From: Diospyros lotus
Taxonomy: Eukaryota > Streptophyta > Magnoliopsida > Ericales > Ebenaceae
Direction: 5' to 3'
Assembly (NCBI RefSeq): GCF_014633365.1
Contig: NC_068346.1
Coordinates: 18,373,030-18,437,029, forward strand
DNA: 64,000 nucleotides
Shown here: positions 1 to 13,557 of the stretch, piece after piece
Layout: each line of letters opens with the position of its first letter
Position numbering within the stretch: position 1 is the first letter of the stretch
Made by a program: the position numbers and the translations under genes
Notes under the pieces: generated by a model
The model's database searches: none
Seen by the model: the letters and a program-made list of their open reading frames with translations, nothing else
Told to the model about the DNA's origin: nothing

Positions 1-1478
1 TGGAGTGGCCACAGGGCTGCCGGGCGTTGTAGAGGAAGCAGGTGAAGAAGAAGATGCAGCGAAGAAGAAGAGAAAAGAAGAATAAAGAAAAAAAAAAAGA
101 AAAAGAAATAAAAAGAAAGGAAATAATGGAAAAATCTCGAAAATGGGAAAAAAATAGAAATAAATTCTAGAAAATTCTAGAAAAATTCTAGAAATTATTT
201 TGGGGCTTGAGGAGCGTGCTGGAGGCCCGAGAATGAGATTTGGGTGCAAGATTTGCGGCCAAGGAGGCAACACCGGGTAAGCATTTTCTTGATGTCTTCT
301 CCAGAATTAATCAAGGTAAATTGAGTTAATTCTTTCCTAGTTATTTTCATTAAATGAGATAATGAATTGTGTAGTATTGGTTGGATTAAACCCTTAGGTA
401 GGGTTGATTGAAAGTTGTTGTCGGGTGAGTTTTGCGATGTGTGGCGAAGTTGAGGGCATTGGTTTAATGCCGGATATTAATGGAGTTGGGTTTGTGTGTG
501 TTTGCATCTAGGTTCATCTGGGAGGCGGTGATCCTAGAAGAGCTTAGAGTCCAGGCTAGCGTTCTCGCTCGAAGTAGGGATGAAGCTTCAATCTAGGTAA
601 GGGATGGCCCTATGTGGAAGTGGCCTTGCAAGTTGGTAAATATGTTTGATAATGTTTTTATGAAGCATTTGCATGTAGTGGTTATCTTGCGTGATGTGAG
701 ACCTAGTGGACCTATGGCCATATGGAGGACTAGTGTTGTGGGGGCTAATAGGTTGATGCCTCAAACCTTGGAAGGTTATGAGGATGAATGGGCCTAGCCT
801 CATTTTGCATGCATTTGGCATACATAAATATGGTTATATTCATATTTACATGCATTGCACCCTTACTGAGTCTTTATGACTCATGAGGTTTTAACTCATG
901 TTGTAGATGATACAAGACCCAAAGCAAGCAGGGATGGTGCTGAGAGACTGTTATGGCAACTAGCATCGTTGCCCGAGATGTGTGGATGTGCATTCTCCTG
1001 TAATTTTTTATATGTATTCATGTGTTTGAATGTAAGCATATTAAGCACTAGAGGTATCTAGTTGTTGTAATCATAATGGTGTGATAGATGATTGTGAGTC
1101 TGCGTGATTTATATGTGGCTTGAGTTGTTGAAGCCAAGTTCAGACTGAGTAAAGATCAGCGAGGTATGTTCTCATAAATCCCCAATACTCAGTGAAGTGT
1201 TTGTTATGCTAGCTTTGTGCTTGGGTCACCTTTGGCTTGCTATGAGGCGAGCTGATGAGAGGTGAAGCTTACTTGGGTTTCGAGTCTCGGTCCGCTGAGT
1301 TTTTCTTATTTGAGTTGGGACCGATTCCTAAGTGGAGCGGAGGGAAGGATGAAGCCTAGTTCCCACCTAGGGCGTTTCCTGTTGAAACATAGTCCAACCC
1401 TACAGGTGTGGTTCATCGTGTGAGTAATCCGGTCGATTATTTACCGGTGGCACCCGTAAGTGGGAGCGGGTCGTTACA
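1..1478 (+). repeat. 5' LTR, 3' portion only
   Basis: This matches 8616-10097 almost base for base and ends in the same GGGTCGTTACA terminus. The first roughly 1.07 kb of the LTR lies left of the window. Short open frames here (for example 612-797) recur at the same place in the other LTR and are not genes. A hairpin TGAGTC-TTTAT-GACTCA lies at 867-883. Confidence 0.85.
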
Positions 1479-1496
1479 GTTAGTATCAGAGCATGG
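1479..1496 (+). other. Primer binding site, tRNA-iMet type
   Basis: TAGTATCAGAGC at 1481-1492 follows the LTR end directly. It matches the plant initiator-methionine primer site TGGTATCAGAGC except for one G to A change. Confidence 0.7.
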
Positions 1497-4400
1497 CTAG
1501 CTATATGAGTGGGGAAGGCTAACATGTTGGAATGTTATGTATGGTCGATTAAGTGATTGACGTGAGCGATTGCCAGAGTTTTGAGTCGGGGATTGTCTGG
1601 CATGAGTTGGGGTCGACAACAGTTGGTTTGTGGTCTCGAGATTTTGATGTGAGATTGATCCGATAACCTTAAAAGTTGGACATGTGGTCGGAGGGCCCTA
1701 AGGGATGGGGTCAAGGCTTTGAGGCCTGTGATGTCTTTGCGGGTATGCTCGGATATTCCTGCTCTAGCAATGAGAAAATACCCTGAGTTGAGATGATATA
1801 CCCGTAAGGGGTATACAAGTCGAGTAAGAGGAACTGGAAACCCAAGTATGGGTGTCGGTGCCAGGAAAACCTGAATATTAGAATTTGGGTGTATGGTATT
1901 TTCTAAGGATGAGGACTCCTTGAGATTGAATTGTTGAGGCTCTTGTGGGGACACGAAGCCGAAGCATGACTAGTCCAGGAGGGGATTAGTGGAGCGTCCT
2001 TATGTCAGGGATTTGCCGAGCATGTTCGAGGGAATAGAGTTGTCCCTTGGAACTGGTGCGGTAAGGCTTGAGCGCTTGAAATAGAGTGAGCTAAAGTGGA
2101 AGTTAGCTCGAAGCTTAAGGAAATGAGTGATCAGCGGGCTAGGTGGCAAGCCCCAGTAAGGGGTAAGGTTAATTGCAGTGAGGCTCCATGGGGAGCGTGC
2201 ATGTAATGCATCTAAATGTCATGGCCAGTGTAGGCATGACGTTGGTAGTTTGCGGAAGGACCCCGAGGGGAGTCGGGTGTGAGTTATGCACAAGAGATGC
2301 ATATGGTGTCATGTGATTGTATCGCTATGGCAATCCCAGAGGGGATGTGCCTAGGGTATGAGTGGACCCTAGTTGGTTTCATGATGAGACGAGGTCTATC
2401 CTTGGGAATGATAGGTGTCTGGCAAGTGGACCTTGGCGGGTGTTTATATGAGATAAAAATCCCAAGTAGGTCAAGCTGGAATCTAGGGGAACCCAGATTT
2501 GGGATAAAAAAGTTGGTCATGTGTTGATATGCGTGTGAGAGCCATTGGGTTAGAAGTCCTAGCTGTGAAGGGCCAAAAGACCGTTCATGTGATCGATGGA
2601 TGAGGAGCCAATCAAAACTCTCATTATGACACTTGGGGTCTGGTGGGACGCCTAAGGTTGGGGGATGAGAGGTGAATGGACCCTCATTGTGATGCTTGGG
2701 GTCAGGATGACGCCTAAGGTCGCGAGACCCTTGATGGGAGATGAGGAGGTCACCCAATGAAGGGTATGAATAGGTGTGTGGGCCTAGGTCGATGAGTTGT
2801 GACAATAGGACATCCATATGCTATGCGTGTGATGGAAACGCCAACTTCGGATGCCTGGGTGAGCAGGGCATGGTGAGTAAGGTGGAGGCCTAGAATTTTA
2901 AATTCCAAGTCATAGGAGCCTGAGCGAGGCATGTTAGAAGGCCAGGCTGAGCGTAGTGACTGAATGCATTCATGAGTGTGCAAGGAAAGACGGGAGGTCT
3001 CGATTTACCTGGAGCGTAATGGTAGGTGCTCTATGGATATGGGTGCCGGAGCTTGGGGTAGGCTCAGCATGTTGGTTGTGGATTGAGAGATCATTGATAA
3101 TCAAGCTCTAGGATGAGCTGGGTGGTGAAATGAATCATGATGGATTTGGATCCATTGTCATGGAAAGTTGGAGCTTTCAAATGTTGAGTGAGAGCTCTGA
3201 GGTATGATCTTGTGGGGTAAGATCATGAGGCCTTAAGATGTGAAGTGGTTTGAGAGTCTCTTAAATGGTAAGAGATGTAAAGTCTTGAGGGGCGAGACTC
3301 ATGGTGTGAGCTTGAGCTTGTTTTAGTCGAGGATGGTGGAACCATCGCAGTTCGCGGAGGTTTTATAGTAGCAAAATGCTACGGGTGCAAGGCTCGCAGT
3401 TACGGATCTGATGCTATGAACCGTGTGGTAGAGGACTAATGAGTTGGCTCGCATTGAGGGCAAGTGGCCCATGGGCCTGAGCAATTTAGTGAACTGCAGG
3501 TGACGATCAGATGCCGAAAATCTAGAGTAGCTCCTTAAGAGATTTGGTCAGATGAGACCGATAATCTTCTGCAAGGAATAGGACATCTAGAGTAGTCCTA
3601 AGAAGGAATCGCGGAGCGCAATAACGATTCAATAGATTTGTTGCTGAGTAGGAAGCCTGGTATGGATAATGGCTGCGAGCGTGGGTAGTCATGCCGGGTT
3701 CGATATTGAAGGTTGGACCGGAAGGCTTGGAGTCACACTACGGGTGCGAAGCAAATCAGTGATGGACCTAAGCCATGCTGTGGGGAACTAGTGTTGGGCT
3801 AGTGTATGGGAGTGATACGGTAATGATGACCAGGTGTTGGCTTGCCTAAAGCATAGGGTAACTCAGTGATTATGCAAGTGGTCAGGGGCTAAAGATCTGT
3901 GAGATGCACGGTAGGGATGACGAAAGCAGCGGTTAGTCCCATAACTCAGCTGCGAGTAATAAGAGAGGTTAGGGCGTTGCACCCAAGTCAGGGGTTAAGC
4001 CATTTTTTTTTCGGTAAAGCGGTGTTGAGACGATTTAGCGAATGTTAAGGTGTTGTAGCGTTTCGAGATTTTTGAGAAAGAAACCCGTGGAAAATAAACA
4101 GGTCTAGCGTGGGAATAATGCTACAATTGATGCCTACGATTGACGGGTTTAATGCTAGGGACCACTGGATACAGACGGTTAGTTCACGGGAGGGACTGCA
4201 GCCCTCTATGTGGAGTAATTCGTCTGCGATGGAGACGATTAGATGCCAAAGACCTGGGGTGTGCTGTAGGATATGTCTGGGCTAGATCTAAATTTCCATG
4301 AGGGTTGAAGAATCATGGTAGTGCCTTTTGTTGTCTTGGTAGCAAAAAAAAAAAAAAAGGTTTGTGAATCGATTGGGTGATATCTTGTAGTGTGAAAACA

Positions 4401-7400
4401 AGATGTGTGGTGATGCTCCTTGCTAAAGGATGCTAACGCAGTTGTGGTTAAATTGATCGTAGTTCATCAGGAAAATTGGGATGATGGACCCAGTGTGATC
4501 TTGCAGTAATGCATGAATATGGGTTGATTGGTGGAGTCGGTAGATGGCTCCAGAATATTACGTAAGTGCCGTGGAAGGCGAGACTTACGAGTTGGAAGCC
4601 AACCATGAGATGAGATTATTGAAGCGTACAAAAGTTTCAAGTATGGGGATCTCTAGTCCTATGATGTGAGTTGTGGCAGGTTGAACAAGTGGATAAGGCA
4701 CGGTTCAAAATCCTAAAGGCTCGCAATTGCACAGTCTAGTCTTAGTCCTGATGTGTCGATGCGAAAATGAGAAAGTATCCTCATATAGCACTGAATGGAT
4801 TTCCGGTTAATGACACAAGATCAGTTGCTAGATGGTAGCACCTGATGGCAATAATGGGAGTGTGAGGCTCGAGGACTGTGATGTAAAGTCTTATTGATTG
4901 ACCGTGTACATAAAGGTTCAGCAGGTCCTAGTGGTTAGACTAGGTAGGTGTTGAGAAAGAGATTCAAGGGGATAAAAGATGGTCGGTCAGGGTAGAATTG
5001 TGCAGCTTGAAGGAGTGTTACTCCGTAGCAGGGGTTATAGATGGTGGTGTTGAAATGTGGCCTGGGTAGAACTTGAGATGTTCTTCCAAGAAAAGTTGAG
5101 CATGAGATAAACTTCCTAAGGTGCTACAACTCTATCAGGAGGGATCACCCGGGGAAAGCCAGCGTAATGGCGAATGCCTGAGTAGGAAGATGAGTCCTAC
5201 GACATTGAGTGGAAGTGTGAATTCCATAGCAATGGCAAAGGTGATTTTTATGGATGGAGTTTATATCGAAGCGGTAGTCAATGATTGTAAGTGCAATGCT
5301 TGGAGGAAGGTTGTGTTGGTTATGAGCCGGGCGATCCGGCTAAAGCTAATCGAGTTGGTTAGATGGAAGATGATGGCGAATTTAAGATGTCGCCAATGGG
5401 TGACGAGAGCTCGAAGGAAGAGCTTGTGGGACGAGATTGGTTTCCAGGAATGGTGTTAAGGTAATGAGATCACTTGATGGCTATGAGTGATACAGCTAAG
5501 GGGATGCCTTGATATGGGGGCAATTGATAAGATTTAGCCTCGGGGTTAGAGGTTAATGGGTGTGAAGGAAAGAAACTAGTGGAGTCGATTGGTGATCAGC
5601 TGAGGGTAGCTGATAGCGATCGAAGACGCCGCCCGATGATAGCGACAGTAGTAATGCAACAGCTAGCCAGGGTCGTGGGGCGTCGTGAGAGTAGTCGGTC
5701 AGTGGCGTAGGTGGCTCCGGAGTTACGGTTGTGGTTGGATGTGGCGCTAAGCGATGGCAAGAGGACGTCTTAGCCGATGATGATGGTGTTAGAGCCCATG
5801 TGGTCGCTCATTGAGTGGTGTGAGCTGATTGAAGCAAAAGTTATAAAGAAGTCTGGAGAAGCCAAAGTCTCTCAGGAAATTAGCTAGCTGCTATAAGCAT
5901 AGCAAAGTGATATTAGGAAGGCGGCCTAAGAGTGGGGTCGTGCTGGTTGCGATGACCAATAAGATTCATGGAGTAGCAAGTCTTTGAGATGATATGGTGG
6001 TGTCATCGTCGCTGTCAGGGAAAAGATGTTGTCAGGAAGGTCAAAGGTAACCAGTGTGCATGGTAGGACCTCGAAGCCGAGTATGAATGGCTATAAAGGC
6101 TGGTGCCTGTGAAATTTGAGATGCAACGACTGTGGTGGGAAATTTGTTGCTGTCATAGTGTTGTCCTTGCCGAGGAGGACAAGGGGAACCATTATGCATG
6201 GTTTAAGTCAGGTGCCTAATGCGGATTGAGAATGGCGGAATTTGAAAGGTTCCAATGAAATTGTAGCTGGGCGAGTGAGTTTGGCTAGAAGACCGCTACA
6301 AAAGTGAGGTTGTAACCATATTAGCTTGTTATGGTAAGGGACCAAAGGCACAAGTCATCCTACAGGTGCAATGCAATAAGTGGTTGTACAGATGGTAATG
6401 AGCCGATCACTTGTGCCACGCACTGTGGGTGATGACGATGGCCGGTTAATGGTTCCACGCCTTTAAGCGCAATGGTAGGATCCATGACTCATGGTAGGGT
6501 TAAACAGCCAAGGTAAGGCCTAGCATGGGACATGATTGTAAAGGATGAAATGGGGTAGAGAATCGAAGAGGCGTTGCTCAGTGAAGAGTTCCCTAGTTTG
6601 GGTATGAGACCCCTACTAGCGTGTAATATCGGCCAGAAAGGAAGGCCAGAGTAGTATGTGTGCTTATGCGAAAAACTCCTGGTTGGGAGAAGGTTGTGGC
6701 CCGAGCATGGTTAAGCTTGAGGTGAGGTTGTATTGGTGCGTGCATCGCCAAGCTCAAGGTGGACTCGGGTATTGCATTTATGGTTGAAATGTGAAATTAT
6801 CTGGCATGGTGTTGGGTATGTCGATTATGCATAATTATACAGATAAATAAGGGTCGGCTGGTAAAAAAAAAAACAAGACCATGTATGAAATGGTCGAAGT
6901 TGGTTGGGTGGGCCAAATGGTTGCTTCTCATGTAGTGTTAGTATGGTTAGTTGATCGGTAATGAGAAGTTACCATGAGGATAGTCTCAACCTAAGCATGC
7001 GTGTGATAAATGGCAGTATGCCATGATGGAATAGGTGTCTTGTGGGCACTGGAAGAGACATTGCGGCTGATGATCAGTGCTAAGATGTTGTTGGTTGAAC
7101 CAGCGTAAAATCGTGGCCATGTGTGATTGGCAATGGGAAACGTTGCCGTGTGTGATCGGTGTAAAATCGTGGTAGACTGATCAATGATGCAATGTTAGCG
7201 AGAGTTCGTTTCGATTGATGGGAAAATGGGAAGTAAACTGCAAAGCGATGCTTCGAGGCAGAGAAAATCCAGCAGGAGATGATATCGTTGTAATAAGCAC
7301 GACCAGTGGTGCGATTTGGTTGGAGGCCAAGGCGGTATTCGGATGGTGAATGTCCTCGAGAGGCGGAGGACCAAATGCCTAAGTGAAGCCTTGAGATGGG

Positions 7401-7530
7401 AATAACCCGAGGTAAAGGCTAAGAAATGGTTCGGCTACGAGATTCTTGAGCAGGGGATTCAGAGAGTAGCCAGAGAATGTGATTGTCTTGGGCAGGAAGT
7501 ATGGTAAAATGAATTTCGAGGACGAAATTC
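1497..7530 (+). other. Non-coding internal region of the LTR element
   Basis: All six frames are full of stops over about 6 kb. The plus strand is strongly G-rich and C-poor in the lines I counted (21 G to 6 C at 3181-3240; 26 to 9 at 5701-5760), which explains the long but meaningless antisense open frames such as 2284-2817. A diverged direct duplication around the phrase ACGCCTAAGGT lies near 2615-2745. A-runs sit at 4344-4358 and 6864-6873. I cannot tell whether this was once coding or is a LARD-like conserved non-coding domain. Confidence 0.6.
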
Positions 7531-7546
7531 TTTAAGGGGGGTGGAA
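7531..7546 (+). other. Polypurine tract
   Basis: A purine-rich run with six consecutive G, ending in GTGGAA, lies directly against the TGTAATACCC start of the 3' LTR. It would prime plus-strand DNA synthesis. Confidence 0.8.
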
Positions 7547-10097
7547 TGTAATACCCGGTATTACATGGTATTGAAAATAAATAATGTTTGATTATTTTCA
7601 AAGGATCTCGGGTGGTCCGGGAAGCCCAAGAGTCAGTTTCAAGAAATTAATTAATAAAATTGTCGAATTGACGCCAGGGAGTGCCTCGGGACTTGGATGT
7701 CCAGGGAAGAGGGCGAGAGATTGATGAGCGTCTCGAAGCGAGGTTTATGGTGCTAGAAGCAGTTCGATCGGGAATAATTTTCAGAATAATTTCGGTAAAA
7801 GCCCGAATGGATGCTAGTCCCGAATGGTTGCAGGGGACCTCCAGGAAGCTGAGAGGATCTTAGGGGTGGTCCGATTTTGCGAGTAAGACAACGCTGAAGC
7901 ATTTTCAGGTCGAATAGAGGTCCCACGCAGGCATAGGGACGAGATCGATATTCCCAAGTAAGTGTCGATAAATAATTTTTGGGAAAATCAATAATCTAAG
8001 TGGCTTGAGGGTAATTAATTTAAGCCTTGAGGGTTCAACTACTATTATTAGAATCCCAAGTGTAATTAAAATTTCCTTAATTGTAATTATGGAAAATTAG
8101 AGGGATTAATAAGTGATTTATGTGTTTATATATATATATATGCGGGTGAGTGAGTTACTGTGGAGCATTTCAAATTTTGAAATCAAAAGCAAAGAGGGAG
8201 AAGAGAGATCGCGAGGGAAAGAGAGAGAGAGAGAGAGAATTACCGAAAGGGGGGAGGTGGCCGAACTCGGCCATGGAAGTAGTAGCCTCAAGCTGCTGTT
8301 GAAATGGCCGAGGCAGAGGCAGCCATGGCAGCACAAGTAGCACGCTAGGCAGAGCTGGAGCGGCCGCGAGAAGGCTAGTGGCGGCCATAGTAGTGGCCGG
8401 CGAGCTCGGTAGAAGCTGACGTGGCTACTGGCTAGGTCGAGGGTGACCCGGGGTGGCCAAACAGCAAGCTCCCCAGGCGCGACCATGGCGGGCATGTTGA
8501 AGTGGCAGCGTGCAGGGGCGACTCGCGGTGGCTGCGACTGTGTGTGATGGAGCTGGGCATCCAAACAATGGCGGGGCCGGCTGTGGTGGCGACTAGCGAC
8601 GGCGAGGTCGGCAGGCGGAGTGGCCGCGGGGCCGCCGGGCGTTGTAGAGGAAGCAGGTGAAGAAAAAGATGCAGCGAAGAAGAAGAGAAAAGAAGAATAA
8701 AGAAAAAAAAAGATAATAAAATAAAAAGAAAAAGAAATAAAAAGAAAGGAAATAATGGAAAAATATGGAAAATGGGAAAAAAATAGGAAGAAATTCCAGA
8801 AAATTCTAGAAATTATTTTGGGGCTTGAAGAGCGTGCTGGAGGCCCGAGAATGGGATTTTGGAACAAGATTTGCGGCCAAGGAGGCAACACCAGGTGAGC
8901 GTTTTCCTGATGTCTTCCCCAGAATTAATCGAGGTAAATTGAGTTAATTCTTTCCTAGTTATTTTTATTAAATGAGATAATGAATTGCATAGTATTGGTT
9001 AGATTGAACCCTCAGGTGTGGTTGATTGAAAGTTGTTGTCGGGTGAGTTTTGCGATGTGTGGCGAAGTTGAGGGCATTCGTTTAATGCCGGATGTTAATG
9101 GAGTTGGGTTTGTGTGTGTTTGCATCTAGGTTCATCTGGGGAGGCGGTGATCGTAGAAGAGCTCGGAGTCTGGGCTAGTGTTCTCGCCTGAAGCAGGGAT
9201 GAAGCTTTAATCCAGGTAAGGGATGGCCCCATGTGGAGGTGGCCTTGCAAGTTGGTAAATATGTTTAATAATATTTTTATGAAGTATTTGCATGTAGTGG
9301 TTATCTTGCATGATGTGAGACCTAGTGGACCTATGGCCATATGGAGGACTATTATTGTGGGGGCTGATAGGTTGATGCCTCAAACTTTGAAGGGTTGTGA
9401 GGATGAATGGGCCTAGCCTCATTTTGCATGCATTTGGCATACATAAACATGGTTATATTCATATTTACATGCATTGTACCCTTACTGAGTCTTTATGACT
9501 CATGAGGTTTTACCTCATGTTGTAGATGATACAAGACCCAAAGCAAGCAGGGATGGTGCTGGGAGACTGTTATGGCAACTGGCATCGTTGCCTGAGATGT
9601 GTGGATGTGCATTCTCCTGTAATTTCTTATATGTATTCATGTTTTTGAATGTAAGTGTATTGAGCACTAGAGGTATTTAGTTGTTGTAATCATAATGGTG
9701 TGATAGATGATTATGAGTCTGCGTGATTTATATATGGCTTGAGTTGTTGAAGCCAAGTTCGGACCAAGTAAAGATCAGCGAGGTATGTTCTCATAAATCC
9801 CCAATACTCAGTGAAGTGTTTGTTATGCTAGCTTTGTGCATGGGTCACCTCTGGCTTGCTATGAGGCGAGTTGAAGAGAGGTGAAGCTCACTCGGGTTTC
9901 AAGTCTCGGTCCGCTGAGTTTTTCTTGTTTGAGTTGGGACCGATTCCTAAGTGGAGTGGAGGGAAGGACGAAGCCTAGTTGCCACCTAGGGCGTTTTCTG
10001 TTGAAACATAGTCCAACCCTTCAGGTGTGGTTCGTCGGGTGAGTAATCTGGTCAATTATTTACTGGTGGGGCCCGTAAGTGGGAGCGGGTCGTTACA
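7547..10097 (+). repeat. 3' LTR, 2551 bp
   Basis: It starts TGTAATACCCGG and ends GGGTCGTTACA, so the TGTAA/TTACA termini are inverted. It contains a TA run at about 8129-8142, a GA microsatellite at about 8219-8238, a CG-rich stretch at 8260-8650 and an A-rich stretch at 8660-8770. The hairpin TGAGTC-TTTAT-GACTCA recurs at 9486-9502. The open frame 8118-8891 on the minus strand crosses low-complexity sequence and is not a gene. Confidence 0.85.
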
Positions 10098-11118
10098 ACG
10101 GGTCTCTCGGTTCGAGCCTAATTGCGTAGCCTCACCCACACACAGAGCCGCTTGGCCTACTATGCATGCCTGTTGTGTGTACTTGATGCCCGCGTGCCAG
10201 GTCATGCTGTTGCTACCTGCTTGCAACGCCTGGCCCACTACTTGTTTCTGCTCTGTTGCGGCTTCTGTCACTCGCCTTCCTCTTAGCCATTCAACCCCCT
10301 TTTCTCCACCCGCTTGGTTTCACCACATGATGGGCTTACCCAATGTACCACAGGCTCATTTTAATATATTTGAGCTTTTTATTGAGCATAATAATATCTC
10401 CTTACTCTTTATTTTAAATTTTTCAATAAAAAGAATAACTATCAACCTATCTTATCTTGGAGACTTTTTCCAATGTACCATGGCCTCATTTTATTATACC
10501 TGGACTCTTTATTGGGTATAACACATATTATATAATGTATTATAAATATATAAATAAAGTTGAGATGAAATTATTTATATTTGTGAATGGAGTAAGGTTT
10601 AAAGCACTTTGAGTGAATAACTAATTTATTTTGATTTTAATTAACAAATTTTGCTATGTTTTGTTGTTCTTGATTAATTTGTAAAATTCTTAGTAGATTT
10701 TGTAAGCATTTTCTTAATTATATTATAATTTCATTTATTATATTTTTTATCTTAATATTTTTTATAAATTGATAATATATTTTGCAACCTTCTACATGAT
10801 CTCATTCATCTTGTCTCACATCACCCTTTATATAAGTTGATTTCTTATTTTATTTGTTAACACTTTTTTTCCTTTCGATTTTGTGGCTATTTGTTAAGAT
10901 AACGTTTGTTAAAATGAGTAAGATAAGCTTATATTAAAATAAAATTGAAATTCTTTTTAGACTAAAGTATGGAATGGTCAACATAAACCTGCGAACCATT
11001 CTAAAATTGTTATTACATTATTTATTAATTATTTTATGATGCATTGGGGGCATATAGGTTATTTTTTCTTATCTGTAAAGTTTAGGATAAAAATATCTGA
11101 ATAATCTCATATAACAAG
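10098..11118. other. Gap between elements holding a dispersed repeat
   Basis: Unassigned sequence at 10098-10330 is followed by two similar roughly 50 bp blocks (about 10334-10391 and 10470-10518, both with CAATGTACCA and a later TTTATTG). A dispersed repeat then runs at 10494-10896. The rest, 10897-11118, is AT-rich. The phrase AACGTTTGTTAAAATGAG at about 10905 recurs inverted near 37868 inside the CACTA element. No gene is visible. Confidence 0.5.
10494..10896 (+). repeat. Dispersed repeat, intact copy
   Basis: About 400 bp shared in direct orientation with 48488-48517 plus 49082-49456, where a MITE splits it. Shared landmarks are ACTCTTTATTG, ATAACACATATTATATAATG and GATTTTGTGGCTATTTGTT. 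It has no coding capacity and its class is unknown; AT-rich MITE-like DNA is possible. Confidence 0.7.
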
Positions 11119-11379
11119 TGTTATGCGTATTTTCTGCACCACTTCTTATGGGCTAGACCCAGTCGAGTAGGGCGACCCAACTACTTAAGGCCCAAGCAAG
11201 CCCGTCAGGATGAGCTCGCACATCGCTGAAACCCGAACTCAAACCGTGAGGCCTAGCGAGCTCCCAGCGATGCTTCCAACTCGTTAGCTTAACTAATCAG
11301 CTCGTGTAACATGAAGGCCGCAAAGTAACTAGAGAACAGTTGTGGGCTAGAGGTTATTCTAGCTAGGCCATCCAGGCCC
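11119..11379 (+). repeat. 5' LTR of Tat element, left part
   Basis: It begins TGTTATGCGTATTT and matches 46689 onwards. It is interrupted after GGCCC at 11375-11379 by the minus-strand gypsy element; the LTR resumes at 20612. Confidence 0.85.
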
Positions 11380-13557
11380 TGTAACACCCCAAATTTCTTA
11401 AGCGTGTTATAACTTAAGATTTCGGGAATATAAAATTTTTCATATCTAAATAGCTGTCATACATCACACAACATCCCAAAAACCATAATTTTCACCTTCT
11501 CAGCTTAACAAACCCAATTATTGAATAGCTAAGATAGGCATTAAAATTTCAAATGCGGAAGCTAGATCGAACCTGATATGGTTCACAACCATAATGCTTT
11601 ATTTATCATAAAATTGTTCAAGATATCTACAAAATGAATTACATGGACATCATCTCTCGCAAGATATAACTAAACGTCTTAAACATATCCAAGACATACA
11701 TAGGTTCGCATATAAATGAAAATATTCTAAACATGCTATAGACAGCAAATTAAACTTATTCTTCAGCTACTTCCTTTCCCTTAGAGCTGCTCGTCGAACC
11801 TGGAACGTTTGAATATTCCAGGGACATAGTCTAATTAGAAGATGAATCTTTTAGTGAGAAACTCCAAAAAAAAGTTTATATCGATGCATGATCAGGTATA
11901 AAATGTATGAGAAGACAACGAGAACTACTCCGAAGTGCCTCGTGAACAGGTTAGCCTCCTACAACGAGAGCTTTCTCAATGGCGCACGCATAGCGCCTCT
12001 CGGGAGGTCCCTAACCATGTCACTCTGGCCCGACTTCATAGCACTCATGCAAGCACCACATCTGTTGTTCCTTAGGCTCACGGTCTTCCCCACGAGAGCT
12101 TTCTCGATGGCGCACGCATAGCGTCTCTCAGGGGATATCCGACTTTTGCCCTCAGCTAACAACAAATGGGTACAACAGGATAGCCACACGAATTTTATAA
12201 ATGCAATAGTTAAAAAGCCAATAGCATATATTTTTCAGAAAAATATATTTCATATATGTAACATGATTTCACGTAAGAGAATAACAAGCGTTTATGTATA
12301 AGAACTTCACAAAACACGTCTCATGCAATAGAAGTCTCTCATAAGAGAATAAAAAATAGGATTTGGAGTATAGGAGTCTCAACTTGTTGATTTATCTCTT
12401 CGACGGTATAATTTCACAGCAAATGGCCTAGGTTTCTACATAAAATATGCGTTTTGGTAAACCTAACCTCGAATATTTTTATATAGGGTTGAAGGGTATT
12501 AAAGTAGGGGCATAACTGGAAAATTTGAAGGAAAATAAGCCCCTCACGCGCCTTGGAAAGGCGGGCCACGCGCCCTCACGCGCAGCCATTTTTCGGCACG
12601 TGTAACTCACGCCCAGGCACTAGATTTCGAACAACAACGCCTCGTTTTCATATTTCGGCCATAACTTCCTCGTTTTAACTCCGATTCGACCCTCGTTTGA
12701 ACCTACGCGACCCTCTCTTCCCCCTCTACATGATTATAAAAAAAAAAAAATTGGACTTACCTTGCTTTTTTTCTAACTGATTTTGGTAAATTCCGGCGAA
12801 GACCGGCAACTCCGACGAGGCTCGTTCTCCCCGGCTTCTCCTTCGATTCCTTCTCGCCTTCTTGCCTAACTTCCTACTCTCTCTCCAGAGAAAGCTCCTC
12901 CTCTTAGAGTGCTTCAACTCTCAAGCTTTCTTGGAATGATTTGAGAACAACCCATGGTGCCTTTTTATAGATTTCTCCAACCAATCACATTATGCCACTT
13001 GTCAAAATCTTAGCCATGGACTCCAAAGACTCAAAGCCATAATTGAGTGGCTTTTGAAATCCAAAACTAGAATGAATTGATCTTTTAAAATCCAAGCAAA
13101 AACCCCAAACTTCTTTCAAATAACACTTTGGCCCTTATTTCAAGTCCTCAACTTTAATATTTTACCACATAAGCTCTTAATTTTATCCTTATTTCGTTTG
13201 GATAATTCTCTAATTACAATTACACCCTCAAACATCAAATTTATCGAGATACTTAAAATTCTAAAATTAATAACTCAAAATTACTCAATATATACGATTT
13301 TTCGAAAGCCGCTTACCATCGGTCTTTTTAGGCTACAATTTAGCTTAACCGAAAACCATTTCTGATTTGATTTTTTTCAGCGTCATAAATCTCGCATCGA
13401 GACGCTCGTAAAAAATATACCTTTAACCTTAGGTATCTAAGCTCTAGGGTACTCCCTACAACTGATTTGGTCACTTGTTGCCATTTCAAGCATATTTTTC
13501 AATATTTTAAACTCACTTAAAATACGTGGCAACTTCACAAAAATATGGGGTATTATA
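11380..13557 (-). repeat. 3' LTR (element sense) of the minus-strand gypsy element
   Basis: On the minus strand it begins TATAATACCCC and ends GGGGTGTTACA. The 5' terminus is TA rather than TG, and the partner LTR has the same change. The box GGAACGTTTGAATATTCC lies at 11802-11819, next to an imperfect hairpin at 11835-11854. Confidence 0.9.

Larger units (their letters stand above)
1..10097 (+). mobile_element. LTR retrotransposon, non-coding, 5' end cut by window edge
   Basis: The element runs from inside its 5' LTR (1-1478), through a primer-site-like sequence and a 6068 bp internal region (1479-7546), to a purine tract and a full 3' LTR (7547-10097). The two LTR copies align from base 1 with about 8616 and differ by a few percent by eye. 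The internal end, with a GAATTTCGAGGACGAAATTC-type box just before the purine tract, is typical of plant chromovirus-type Ty3/gypsy elements. No gag, protease, reverse transcriptase or integrase motif is visible in any frame, so it is a non-autonomous derivative or a badly decayed copy. The 5' target duplication lies outside the window; the base run after the 3' LTR is ACGGG. Confidence 0.8.

Noticed and set aside
2284..2817. 177-codon minus-strand open frame in the first element
   Set aside because: It lies opposite a G-rich strand poor in stop complements, has no domain and is repeat-internal.
8118..8891. 257-codon minus-strand open frame
   Set aside because: It runs through GA, A-rich and CG-rich low-complexity parts of the LTR, with no domain; the partner region of the 5' LTR differs by indels.
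10108..10125. GGTTCGAGCC resembling a tRNA T-arm
   Set aside because: No matching acceptor, D or anticodon arms could be built around it.
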